Source of the DNA: Urechis unicinctus
Taxonomy: Eukaryota; Annelida; Polychaeta; Xenopneusta; Urechidae
DNA: 64,000 nucleotides
Assembly: GCA_034190875.2 (NCBI GenBank)
Contig: CM067344.1
Span: forward strand, 26,576,422 to 26,640,421
Direction of reading: 5' to 3'
Each line of letters starts with the position of its first letter. Positions within the stretch are counted from its first letter, which is position 1. The notes beneath the pieces were generated by a model that made no database searches, was not told the DNA's origin, and saw only the letters and a program-made list of their open reading frames with translations. The translations under genes and the position numbers were made by a program. Shown here one piece after another: positions 25,181 through 37,170 of this stretch.

Positions 25181-27809
25181 TTGTGAAACTGGATTTGTCT
25201 ATCATCTTCGATATACAGCCAAACGTGCCAGTGTATACACACGTATGATATCCGCAAATTGATCCTTTCCATGGATTGCATGAACAGTGTAGCATTTGTA
25301 CTATATATTGTATGCATGACGACGTCTGCTTGGAGCCACAACGACCCTAAATATGTGCGGATAGTGCGTAATCTGTGCAATATGTTTAAACTAAAGTAGG
25401 TAGTGCATTTGATGCATTAAATTATGACAGTACTACCCCGACTAACACATGTCGACCTTCATTATTGCACAAATTATAGTAAATATTTATCGATGCTTAC
25501 ACAATGCAAACGTTGTCATAATATATCAGGGATAGTGCAGTAATTGTGGTAGTCATTAAGTCCTTATTTAAGCTTATAGATAATTTTTAGTAAATGTTTA
25601 GTATAGCAGTTGTCTAAGGTCACACAAAACAAAATTTAGCTTAGAAAACTTGGTTTATATAGAATATTATAAGGGATTCATAAAGTTCGGGTTTATTACG
25701 ACATTTTACATGGATCATTCTGTATGCCGGGGCATCTCCCATGATACATTTCAGAACATCAAGCTTTGAAATAAGAGCCAGTCTGGTAACAATGCTGGAG
25801 AAAATCCACTGTCACCGCTAGATGGCATTGCAAGAGCTGTCAAAAAAGAAACTAAATTAACCTAACGCATACGCGTAGGATTGGAGTTAGTTCATATGGA
25901 GCTGACCACTTTGCGACAGTGACCTAGAACCAACATATCAAGAATCGCACGTAATGCTACGACCGTTAACCCTTCCCGAACGATTTCAATTATTCTATAG
26001 AATGGCTTAAACAACGCATGATATATGAAAACATCCTATGAAAGAGAGGCTTATGTCCTCTTGGAGCTCTTTGCGTTCCTTTGTTCTCGATCGAGGCATG
26101 GCGCATATGTATTTGGTGCATTAGTCCACTGCCTTGCACGCTCTCCACCTTAGTTCTCACTTGGCATATCCTCAGGCAAGGATAACATTAAGTAGAAAAT
26201 GAAAGATCCTTGTGCTCATTAGATTGGACGATTTGATATATTTATATTTCCTCCATTTATTTATGTATGCATATCAAGAGCTAGTAATCGCATGGTCACA
26301 CGATAATTAAGTACAACTTCACACCTAATTGATCCCCGAGGATTTTAAGCAACCGAAGCAAAAAACACGCATCACTACCCAACAAATGCTTCGTCCGTTG
26401 TACATATTTGTATTCCTGACACTAGTACATATTGTTCCGAGTTTTCACCAAGATATTGGTCAAGCGTATTCGGCCACTGCCAAATGAAGACGTTGCACAA
26501 TCTGTCGACTTCTTGTGCCTGTTGCCTGTGCGATTTGACTGGCTGCTGAGCGATACCTAATTCGTCTTTCAGAGCGTATATATTCTTCGAGGAATTGGAA
26601 TAAAAGGGTTTTACACAGGTTCGTTAAGTACTAGTGCCTGGTCGACATGGGCGTGTTCACTGTGCTCGGTCATGATTAATGGAAAGCCATGTTGCTTTAT
26701 CTGTAACAGCAACCTACTTACGCCGGCACCACCTTCTAAGCCCAATAGTGCAATCTGTAGTTCTCTCAATCGTAGCCGCAGGCCATGCATAGACACAGAG
26801 AGTTCGTTACCCTGTTGACACAAGATTTACAGTTATAGTTCTTTTTGCCTTGGCACAGCTTGTATGCGTGTAACTGGCAATAGTCAGTTGTAGATGTAGC
26901 ACAATTTATGCAAATTCTTTCTGAATAGTGTCATTGCCTCTTTGTTGCCATTTTTAATAATACAGCATATTCCTCTTATAGTTTTTACTAATACTAGAAG
27001 ATTATGGTATATTTGCATACACCACCAGCTTGTGGGGGTAGCGTGTGGTTGCATTATCCTGTAGCTGCGAATGTCGCGTCAAGTGAGCAATGTGTACTAT
27101 AGTAACCCTAGACGTGATACACACACATTGATATCTAACATCTATGACTGTTTTGCTACGTGGATGGCTTTCTTTGGCACTGCAGATTCTTTGGTTCCAC
27201 ACCCTCCGTAGTTTAATGGAGGCGCCTGTTGAGGCTATGTATGTCTAAATAGATAGAAAAACCTATTCTTTTTATTTCACCAACACTGTCAGAAGTGGAG
27301 AACTAAGCGCGCCGGACGGACACACCACTGCTCAAATTGCAGCATATTCAACAACCCATAGATTGATCATGAAGATGATAGGAAAGACTTTGCCACTGTT
27401 ATTCAACTGTTGTCACTGTGTTGTGAATGATATTCAGCAAGCGAGCACAAGAAGCTAAAGAGTGTATCGACCTTATGAGCTATTGATAGCGACTGCCCTA
27501 TAATGGCTTCAACCAAGATAATTCAGATGAACTGTAAAGTCAATATATGGTACCTACTTTAATTTGACGTGAATGTGTTTAGTAATTGAATTATTAAGAT
27601 TTATTTTGGAATAATTCTTTCCATTTATTAATCACACCCATTGACAGCGTCAGTTGCTCAGCGGTATAGCAGCTACACAGCGTACCCCAAATGCTCTGTA
27701 GGTATTGCTATATCTAAGAACGTTGCAACTTGCCTTGTGTGTCGCAACGTGTCTGCGTAGGTTGCAAGGAGATATGTGAGGTCCAATATTGATCGCCATG
27801 ATCTCATAA
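25181..27809. other. Intergenic DNA without recognised genes
   Basis: Short ORFs only, none with recognisable domains. Confidence 0.35.
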
Positions 27810-28743
27810 ATGTTGGCATTGGACATGTGCCTTGAGATGGGGACCTAAGTAGTATAGAAAGTAGCGGTTCTGGCGCAGGCACACATACTACTTGACAGGC
27901 ACACCGGCACACTCATCCTTCATTTTTCCCAAGACATTCTTGATGGGGCTGGTGTGGAGTATGTGATCAGGTAAGTAGTTGCTGGTGTCAAAGTGGGTGA
28001 GGTCGGCCTGCATGTCTGCATACACGTCAGCTGTGTGGATCAACATAATCAGTGAGTCCATGTCTATGTAAAGCAGGCCCAGGTCGGAACTATATCTGGA
28101 CCTAATTGTGTTACAATAAAAGTCGAACATCAGGTGCTTGAAGAGGTTGAGTATGCACATGCCTACATACACCGGGCAGTTTAGCACTAGGCCGGTCTTG
28201 TGCACATGCAGGGCCGCCATGTCGTCACCGCCTAGAGCGCAATCTTAACGTTGACTCGCTTTCTGAGATTCTCCATTGTCTTACCTAACACACAGTTGTT
28301 CATCAGCTTTTACAGCTCTTTTCACAAAGTCACTGGTGGCAACCGTATGCAGGTCTGTGTTCATACAAATGTAGGGCTCCATCCAGGGGCTCTGATTGGA
28401 AGTGAGCACATGATGTATCTTGGTAAGCTGCATTCCCAGCGATAGGAAGTGCTTGAGATTCCTGCAGTGGATCACATACTTTTCTTTGTTTTGCAGATTT
28501 GGCACTAGCTTCTCAAGCTCCAAGGTCCTCCCAAGTGCACCTAGGAGATTCTTCCTGTCTTAGCATTGTCGGGATGGTCCTGTAGCTGTAGTGCCGTGAG
28601 CTGCCCAGACTGATCCATCCGCTCAATCGCCTCAGACTGGCTTGTCGCCCACCCATACAGGTGTTAGTGTCAAGGTACTGGATGTCATTGTCTTGTCCTT
28701 CTGAAATCTCTGCACTGGTAATGAGCGTGCGACGTGACACCAT
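27810..28743 (-). pseudogene. Relic family-B DNA polymerase of the second lineage (copy 2)
   Basis: Order on the minus strand: NDIQYLDTN then, one frame over, LYGWATSQ (motif A, near 28670); KLVPNLQNKEKYVIHCRNLK and WMEPYICMNTDL near 28450; GMCILNLFKHLMFDFYCN near 28150; LGLLYIDMDSL (motif C, DTDS changed to DMDS) near 28070; DTSNYLPDHILH and VLGKMKDEC after that. Motif B is missing between 28281 and 28220, where only about 60 bases remain. The N-terminal part ends near the (TA)n tract at 28836. Non-functional. Confidence 0.78.
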
Positions 28744-28835
28744 GCTTATCCCACTGCACAGACTTCCTCAATTAACAGGTGTCATAGTCGATGAGTAACT
28801 CTAGCTCCACACCTGTGCTGTTATATGTATATGTG

Positions 28836-28838
28836 TTT

Positions 28839-28920
<82 letters not shown>

Positions 28921-28923
28921 CTA

Positions 28924-28992
<69 letters not shown>
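28836..28992. repeat. (TA)n microsatellite
   Basis: Interrupted once by TTTCTATATATATTA near 28918. Confidence 0.9.
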
Positions 28993-28996
<4 letters not shown>

Positions 28997-30892
28997 CATC
29001 ATTGTCATTGATATCAATTTGTTAATATTTGCCAATGTAGAACGTTTTTATTGTAAAATCGTTTAAATGCGGTTATATATACTAACATGCATGCATTATG
29101 TTATCTGACAGCAACAACAGCAAGAAGCAGGAATTGCTGTCGATACCTAGACAAGTAAGTTTCGTAAAGTACTGAGGTTGTCATCATTCTTCTGTTCGAT
29201 TTGTTCTGCTTGGTATATTTCTATTTACCTTAATGAAAAACTCGTTGTCGTAGTTATCGTCGGTTTACGCAACATCAATGATCGTTGATGTTACATTCTG
29301 CCGTTACATTGTGGAGGAATAGTTTTTGTCCTTTAACTAAATGTCATGCACAATCTGACGCCATAAGATAAGAGTGACAGGCTGCAGAAAGGTATCATGT
29401 GATATAATATAAAATTGGATACATCAATAGATATGACAAATACAACCACACTTGAAAAAAACTACAAGCAACCTAACAAATTATTTTTGAATTGTCTCAC
29501 TTTCATATATAACATGGTAAATTATGTAAATACCTACAGATGGCTGAAGATGATTGTGAAATTTCATCATCATGGCTATGACGACAGATCCGGTATGTGA
29601 GGTGACATGTATGAGATTTTAAGACATTGATGGGTCTATGGCTTGCATGACAGTAGAGTGCAGAATAATGTCCCCGACTCTATGTGATTCGAAAGAACCA
29701 CCGCCATTTAATTCTCACCCGAGGCCCTCTAGTCCGATTTCCTTAGATTATCTGCAGGCTGGTATGACGTTTGTCCTCCTTCCGTAATCCGTCTGCAACT
29801 TACAACTTAACAAACGCAATTGTTCACTAGCACTGCGTTTAAGTCTTTCCCTTGATTGGCTGGCATTATGTCGTAGTATAGGTGCAATAATGTACTCGGA
29901 TCAACATGGGGTGGATGGCAGAAAGAGCTCAATGGGTAACAGTCTATGGAGCTAATCAATACGCCGCACCTTGTCACACAAGAGACATACGACAAGCAAG
30001 GTTCCAGGCAAGGTACGCTTGGTTGAATCAGAAGCACTTCACTGAATAGCAGGCTTCAGTTGTAAAGTTGGAGGAGAAAACTGCGAAGCATCACAACTGC
30101 TGAAATAAAGTGAACGCTTATGTTGGCAAAGAGAACAGTACGTGGCCTATAGTTGCCGAACTGCTTGACCTTGATATTACTGCAACAACAACAACATAAC
30201 AGCAAAGAGATTTACTGGGCCACAATGACAGGGGTCAACAATATTGAAGTGCACAGTGAGGTCGGAAGCGTCTACACAGAATGTGCCAATATAACAATGG
30301 GAGAGAATTCCTTCACTAAAGTGTTATGTAGAGGTTCAATGATCGAAGAAAATAAACCAAGATAGAGATGTTATCGCATGGATTCGTGGTTGTATTTTAC
30401 CGAGTTGAGAAGGGTAACCCATGAAGATCCGTGGGTCGCATTTCCTATCGTGATCTTCATTATAAGATGCTGTGTAAATTAAAGGTAAACATTGCCAAAA
30501 ATTATGTGCAATTGCTCTTTGAGGTCTATATAATCTATTCTGTCTCTTTGTTCACAACAAGTATATCGTAAATCCAAATATTTAGGGGCCGTCCCTGTGG
30601 TGCAATATAACTAAATAGCCTGCGCAACGTCTTCTATTGGCAGTGACCGAATGCGCTTGACCAATACCTGTGTGTGCTCCTCTTATGCTATTATGGAATA
30701 GCTCACATCCTTTGAAATAGCATTGTTTCATCCTTGGTTGTAAGCTACTGACATACTTATTTAAACTTCACCTGGCGAGTATCCAGGACATCTTAGGTTG
30801 GAGTTGATCATTGTGTCCTATAGCTCCCTGCCAAATCTGTCATAACCTCTACGGAAGCAGAAACATGTTAAAGAAAATAATTGTGCTCAGCA
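28993..30892. other. Intergenic DNA without recognised genes
   Basis: No convincing ORF. A short potential coding stretch MAEDDCEISSSWL begins near 29540 but stops at once. Confidence 0.35.
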
Positions 30893-31020
30893 AAGATATT
30901 CACCCTACCTGAGCATAGACAGGGCAGGATTATTAAGAAATTCACCATACCTGAGCATAGACAGGGCAGGACAAGTGAGATATTTACCATTCCTGAGCAT
31001 TGACAGGGCAGGACAAGTGA
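30893..31020. repeat. Three-copy tandem repeat, ~52 bp
   Basis: Units share TTCACCATACCTGAGCATAG followed by ACAGGGCAGGA. Confidence 0.75.
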
Positions 31021-31269
31021 TGACTCAGGGAGCCCTACATGGGGCATCATAAGCAAATATCAATCCCGACGGAAATTATATTTACCTCATAGGAAACGAA
31101 AAGGACGAATATATGTTTTATTCTCCCGCAGTAAGATTGATTCAAATGGCAACGCGAAATTATTTGTGTAACTGCAATACGTACGTACCGTTATATTTCC
31201 TGTTTCACTGATGTATGACTGTCAGTGGACATCGGGTGGGTTTCAAAGGTTTCCAATTGTCATTGCGTT

Positions 31270-31440
31270 TTACGTCCGTCTTGCAATCTAGCGCACAAAT
31301 TACTTTTTGGTATGTGCGAGGAAATGTACACAGAATGACCAAATAAGTTTAAATTAATAGCCATCCGTCTTGCAATCTAGCGCACAAATTACTTTTTGGT
31401 ATGTGCGAGGAATGACACAGAATGACCAAATAAGTAATAA
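31270..31440. repeat. Two-copy tandem repeat, ~93 bp period
   Basis: CCGTCTTGCAATCTAGCGCA and the following ~50 bases recur (31275 and 31368) with small indels. Confidence 0.8.
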
Positions 31441-31807
31441 TTAGCAGAGAACAGAATCGCCATCTCGCATTGCGAGGGTCGTAGAAAGGTACAACTCCGA
31501 GCAATTGACATGGAATATCATCATGATTAATTAACCACACGTGTTTGGTGTCAACTCAATGTAGGGGAATAATCGTTTTTTGAAATTGACATCGTCCATA
31601 AGGTCATTGTCTCCAACTTGGGGAGGCCTGTTATTGTTTGTTGTTTTTGCCAGAACAAACTCCTGGATTCTCATACAGTTGATCAAATGGAATTCGGTTT
31701 TTGAAGGGCGTCACAATAGTTTTGTGTAGGCTGTGCATTCATGAATCGACAGCTAATGTACGCATCTCGGTCGACTTCCTGTTCATTCATCGCATTTGAG
31801 GATGAGT

Positions 31808-33256
31808 TCATATGATGTAATTCACTTGTTGAGGCGTTTGCACAAGCGACTGCAGAGCTAATCGAATAATGCTCCTGATTCGTTGACGGATCGCAATTGG
31901 ATTGCATGTTTCATCAGTTGGGTTACTAGGAGAACCTGTGAAATAACTGTGTTTGCTTGAAGGGTTATTATCAACATGGTTCCTGCAGCCTCTTTCGCTA
32001 TTTACACTGCTGCTTTCAAGTTTACTGCAGCTGCTGTAAATGCTTCCAGTGCTATTTTGGCCATTATTGTTCTTGTTTACGTCGTAATCCCACGCATCAT
32101 TAATTACACTTTGTGGAATGGCATCGTCAAGGCTAATAACTGGCCAAGCAGAAAGATGCCCATTGTCAATGTCTGAAAATGTATCCCCATTATTTACACT
32201 GCTTGCAACAGAGATGTCAGTATTCAAGCGAGTATCATTAGCATCCCGACTGCCTGAGGAGTCTATACTGGCTGTAGAAGAGTTGCTCGCTATTGAATAA
32301 CTACGAGACAGCTGTTGTCGTTGTGATGTTGCGCTTTTCATATAATCTAAACTATTGACATTCAAGGGCATGTCATAGCATTGCGATATTGCGGAGGAAA
32401 CAGCATTATGCGGAACAGCGTCATTGGAATGTGCTTCAGATTCGAGCTCGTATTTGCGTATGCCATGACTCGACAGTGCCTTTGAATAAATCGATTGTTG
32501 CAGTGTTTGCCCAGAGTGCAGTTCAAATAACGAGTGAGTATTTACCAGTGATGGATTACTGAACACTTCGTCAAAATGATAATATGTTTTGGCTGACCAG
32601 TCACTTGATAAAGAAAGATGATCGTGCCGTCCATTCACCGGTTGAGTATTGGCCATCTGGCTAGCAGGATTTTGTATATGCTGTTGCAAAGTATCATCGA
32701 GTACCTTTGGAGGAATGTTCACTTGTTTCCTATCATCCGCATTGACGTGTGTGTGTTCTGGTGGAGTGCTTCTATGGTGAGCATTAGGATTATATGCTGC
32801 AAAGCCACTTGTTTTGTCCATAAATGTGTCTTGACAAGATGGTTCCCGAGTAGAATTCAGTTGATTTCTGCCCGTTGAGACTGGTACCTCATGTAATGGG
32901 TGTAATTGAGAATGCCTAGAATCCAATGGCACAGCACTGACCGTATAATTCACTTGGAACTCTTGCATGCGGTTGTTAATATCTGGGGTATTTGCTTCAC
33001 GAAGCATATTATGAAGTACTCGTGGTCGATTAGGATTGGCGGTAAATTTGCAATCCGCATTTTTGTCATTCTTCTTTTGTAGCGGACGAGCATGTGACCT
33101 CGAATTCATTGATGACTGACCACGCAGCTGCATATGCAAGAACCGTCTTACATTTAGGCGTCGCTTTCGTTTGTTCTGCAGCTGATCAAATGCAGCTTTC
33201 ATAGTTTTGCCGGCCTCGGCCAGAAAATTTAGCAAATCGCCTGATTTACCATCCAT
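31808..33256 (-). CDS. FAM181-like (putative TEAD-cofactor family) protein, 482 aa ORF
   Basis: N-terminus MDGKSGDLLNFLAEAGKTMK, then QLQNKRKRRLNVRRFLHMQL. The spacing LL.F...A...K.A....KRK.N.R.+L..QL fits the FAM181 N-terminal domain; vertebrate FAM181 proteins bind TEAD factors. The remaining ~400 residues are Ser/Asn-rich and disordered, with no second domain. The start sits just after a 3' splice-like TTATAG, so a 5' UTR exon probably lies further right. The last ~30 codons turn hydrophobic and basic, while the overlapping frame (31683-31907) continues the Ser/Asn-rich style, so a one-base error near 31905 is possible. A pseudogene copy lies at 24737-25180. Confidence 0.6.
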   Translation of the reverse strand: MDGKSGDLLNFLAEAGKTMKAAFDQLQNKRKRRLNVRRFLHMQLRGQSSMNSRSHARPLQKKNDKNADCKFTANPNRPRVLHNMLREANTPDINNRMQEFQVNYTVSAVPLDSRHSQLHPLHEVPVSTGRNQLNSTREPSCQDTFMDKTSGFAAYNPNAHHRSTPPEHTHVNADDRKQVNIPPKVLDDTLQQHIQNPASQMANTQPVNGRHDHLSLSSDWSAKTYYHFDEVFSNPSLVNTHSLFELHSGQTLQQSIYSKALSSHGIRKYELESEAHSNDAVPHNAVSSAISQCYDMPLNVNSLDYMKSATSQRQQLSRSYSIASNSSTASIDSSGSRDANDTRLNTDISVASSVNNGDTFSDIDNGHLSAWPVISLDDAIPQSVINDAWDYDVNKNNNGQNSTGSIYSSCSKLESSSVNSERGCRNHVDNNPSSKHSYFTGSPSNPTDETCNPIAIRQRIRSIIRLALQSLVQTPQQVNYII

Positions 33257-34844
33257 TATCTATAACAAATAATACCAAATTAACCATCAGAATTAAGAGA
33301 AAAAAACAGATAATCTATTGGCCACATACACATGCATGCATAATTACATACACAGCTAACATACTGCCATAGCAACAATATAAGTATAATTACAATATAG
33401 ATGTTACAGATGGGAAAAAGTAATTAGTTACTTGTGGGGGACAAGGCTCCAATTTAGAGCCTAGGGTAGTATTAATGACGTGGTTGAAACTGGTTCAGTT
33501 CTGCCTACAGTGTTGTCATACTGCTCGACTATTATAATGGCTGGGGGACCGGTCCTAACTTCAGTATTGGTATTCGCGGCGAGGCGAGAGGGGTACCAAT
33601 GAGAGTCGGGTGATTGTTCATCCGTGTACCGATGTGCATTGTGCTGGCGGACTGTTCCTGAACATGGTAAGATAGTTAATTGGCAGTCACCATCAAGTCT
33701 TTCGAAAGTTGATTGTCTACTCGCAGGTTTGCTACCGTTTGTGAGGCCCACAGCAGGGAGCAGAACGTCGGTGATTATCTACAGTGGACTAGTGTTTTGT
33801 TTGAGGTATTTGCAAGCTCTTGCCCAATAAAAAGTTGTGGTCAAACCACCCACAATTGACATAAGAATCCGCCGTAATACAAACTGACGGCACCCGCAGT
33901 AAAACGTGACGAATAACTTTTCAATGCATGGACGCCGAATCCAATATAGGACATTATATAAAAACATTATTCAGTATTTTAGGAAATCAATTATTTACCA
34001 GAAACATCACTGCATTTAAGATACAAGTGAAACAGATGTAGTGATTTCACCCATTTAACTGAGTCTTGACCCCATAACGGGAAGCAGTTACAACAAACCC
34101 GCATCTACATATATACCTGGTATTCGATTATTAATAACCACTATAGTTACCCATCATGAATCCTATTGCTTTGTAGATTGTCATGAAAAGGGATTTAGCC
34201 ATATCCAAGCTGACTATTGTATAACTGTATATATATGTATGCTCAATGCAACTAAGTTGCGCCTATATTGCGTCTGTCGTATGCTGTCAGCCTTAAATAT
34301 ATGGCCATATATTACATGTCGACGTCTTAATGCTTGATTTACGCGACGTCACATAACTGTCAAATGCGTTTTTAAGTTAAGTGTTGTCGTGGCTGGAAAT
34401 AGAATGTGGTGACAAAATGTATTATTCTAGGGTAACTGTTTGGATACGTTTAAGGTCATGACTGGGATTAAGAAATCTTCTGCTGTTAGAAAGGTTGCCG
34501 CCTAATATCTCTCAGTTTATCACAAACCGCATGAAAGATATCATTCACAAAAATATCTAGACAGAAAAATCTCGATATGGTGTCAGAAGTAAAGGCAACT
34601 TATACTTGGAGCTAAATTGAACAGCGGACAGTAGATCACGAGATTTTGACGTATTGTTGTTTAGGGTGGATTAGTCTGACAGACTGTTAAACTCATAATA
34701 TATCATCGAATACTGAAGCAAAGTGTATGTGTTGTGATTGATGCCTTCAACAGGATATCTAGGATATTCTTCGTCGCCTATATTTGGAATATTCCGTCCT
34801 TGTCGGTGATATATTGTTGTCTGTGTCACTCTCTCTACGTCATC
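33257..34844. other. Intergenic DNA and likely 5' region of the FAM181-like gene
   Basis: The intron preceding the FAM181-like ATG begins here. No other gene recognised. Confidence 0.35.
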
Positions 34845-35480
34845 ATGGGTCACTTCGGGCTTCCAGCTCCTTCAATTAACTGGTCAGCCTCCAATGCGCC
34901 ACGTGCTTTTGCAAAATTCAAAGAACACCTGTGAACTGATGCTGGATGGACTACTTGAGAGTGTAACTGAGCAGCGCAAGTTCAAATACCATCTCCTCTG
35001 GGCGGAAGAAGAAGGCCGCGAACTGGCCAACACGTGGGACATCTACTGAAGACTTACTGGGACAGGGATGCAGAATACGTTTGTTCCAGAAGCAATATCC
35101 GAATCGCACGCTCCAAACTGCGAAGTTACAAGCAACACCAAGGTGCGACTGTGGACACTGTGGACATCAATCGAATTAGGGTGAAAATGATGAGTTCATT
35201 GATACCCTCATCTTCGGCACCACTTCCGAGATAGTCTGGGGGAAACTTTTCCAGGAAGACCATATATATACTCTCGACAAGGCACTTAAAAGCTCGCACT
35301 AAGGAAGCCAAACGCAAGCAGCTGTAGGCTTTAAAGATTGAAAAACCTATCCATGCGCTGCAGACGCGCCCAGGTGCACCACAGAAAAAGCAGCACCAAG
35401 AACAGCACAGCAAATCTTGTCAGCTACCACATCCTGGCCATCCCGAGCAATGGCAACAACAGCACAGAAATTCTTGTGGC
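34845..35480 (+). pseudogene. Ty3/Gypsy gag fragment
   Basis: Begins MGHFGLPAPSINWSASNAPR and AFAKFKEHL, then, with frame changes, ELANTWDI, SNIRIARSKLRSYKQ and LTLDKALK-type segments follow. This is the order of a Ty3/Gypsy capsid domain of the kind common in marine invertebrates. Stops begin at 34931. No intact LTRs were found beside it. Confidence 0.7.
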
Positions 35481-36680
35481 AATTGTTATGATATTATACA
35501 CTAGTTACTCACGCACATTAACCACACTGAGCACTCATGCTTCTCGTGTTTGTATAATTCATGTTACACATTATGTTACACATTATCAAGGCACACTGAT
35601 CGATGCCGTAAGTTCATTTGTTCCCAGGTATATTCACGCCATACAAGAGGGGGATAGCGCCTTCACCCGATGTGCCTTGCAAGCCAAACCATACGTCTTC
35701 CTGACCATGGATACAGAAGACGTCCAACGGCTCAACCAAGCGTCATAACGCATATCTCCCCTAACCTCAAGCGACACCTGGCGAACCCAATACGGCAGCC
35801 CTTCAGAGATCTCATCTCCACGAAACAGCCATACTCATCAACTTTAATCATTTTCCTGGCATTGGACCAGTGTTATTGTATAGAATAATTTCTGTAACAT
35901 TAGTTAAATTCTTCCAAAATTAAATTAGCTAAATAAGTTCATCGCTTTTTTCCCACTGGGATTTAGTGCGGAGTAGTACTGTGGAATGTGATTAATATTA
36001 AAAGTTAAATTTCAGTATGTCACCATTAATAACCATATTGTATAACTATTACATAATTCATATATATATATATAGCTTACGAATTTAGAGAAGCACTTTT
36101 TGTAAAATTATTATAATCTCATCATCAATAATCCACCTATGTTAAATATCTTTGTTATGGACATGTGTCTATGTAAATTGATATTGGCGCATGTCCAAGC
36201 TACTCTGGAATCATTCTAAATTCAAAAATCAAATAATATTGGGCTAATGTCGTGCTGTCCCGTTACCCTTTAACTCGTATTCCAAATTTCCTTTAACTTA
36301 GTCTATTTTCGAAATGCAAAGGTAAATCAAAATTGATTGAACAGTGGAAGTTTAACTTAACTATGGTTGGGGAGGATGCTATGATATTAATCTAGCTCTT
36401 TTGACTTTTGAAACCCTCCCCCTCTTTTCCAAAGTCAGCAAACAGCACTAGCCCGGGTCAACCTCCACCCTAACACAATTGTGGTACCTTTTCGATCACC
36501 AAGACCCTTCGAGCCTGCCCTGAGCTCATGGGGTTGACCTCTGTGACTTGGTATGGCTAAACCTGAACCAATGGGAAGTCAGCCCCGGGCTACATTAGGA
36601 TCCCTTACATTGGATTCCGCCCCGAACCCCAACAATGTTGTCATTGGATATTGATTAATTGTTCTTTTAAGTGAATAAAT

Positions 36681-36742
<62 letters not shown>
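36681..36742. repeat. (ACT)n microsatellite at the tail of a short repeat
   Basis: About 20 CTA/ACT units follow a GC-richer block (36400-36660). The arrangement looks like a SINE-type element ending in a simple repeat. It lies between the gag and integrase pieces of the Gypsy element. Confidence 0.7.
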
Positions 36743-36745
<3 letters not shown>

Positions 36746-36749
36746 TCTA

Positions 36750-37170
36750 TTGCAGTTGATCAATTCATACCTCAACGACTATCCTGCCCGCATCACGAAG
36801 ATTCGTGAGGAGACAGCGAGAAACATCGAGCTCTCTGCACTACTGGAAATGATATCTATGGGCTGGGCAGAAACTCGGTGAGAATAGCCCAGTCACCTCC
36901 ATGGATATTTGAACTATCGTGACGAGTTAGGCGTCGAGGACGGAATTATTCTAAAGGGCTCCAAAAATGTCCATTTCCACTCCCTTCGCCCAGCTGTATT
37001 ATGCACACCAAGACATCGAGAAGTGCAAGTTAAGTGCATAAAGCTCAGTATTCTGGGACGATATAAACCGATACATTGGGTAAGACGTGCAATCCTGCAC
37101 TCTCTGCCAATCGCACCAGGCAATTTATCACACTGGTCATAGAGATCGCAAGTCTAGTATGACAAAAGAC
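36750..37170 (+). pseudogene. Ty3/Gypsy integrase N-terminal fragment
   Basis: Readable pieces: ITKIREETARNIELSALLEM, NYRDELGVEDGIILKGS, SLRPA, YAHQDIEKCKL and SCTLCQSHQA, in order but with frame changes. The His..His...Cys..Cys pattern is the zinc-binding domain of retroelement integrases. It is on the same strand as the gag fragment at 34.8 kb; the protease, reverse transcriptase and RNase H between them are missing. Confidence 0.75.

Noticed and set aside
30893-31020. CRISPR-like regular repeats
   Set aside because: Only three tandem units without unique spacers, in an animal genome.
36400-36660. tRNA-derived SINE with polymerase III promoter
   Set aside because: A weak B-box-like GGCTCGAAGGG lies on the minus strand but no A box was found, so it is described only as a short repeat with an (ACT)n tail.
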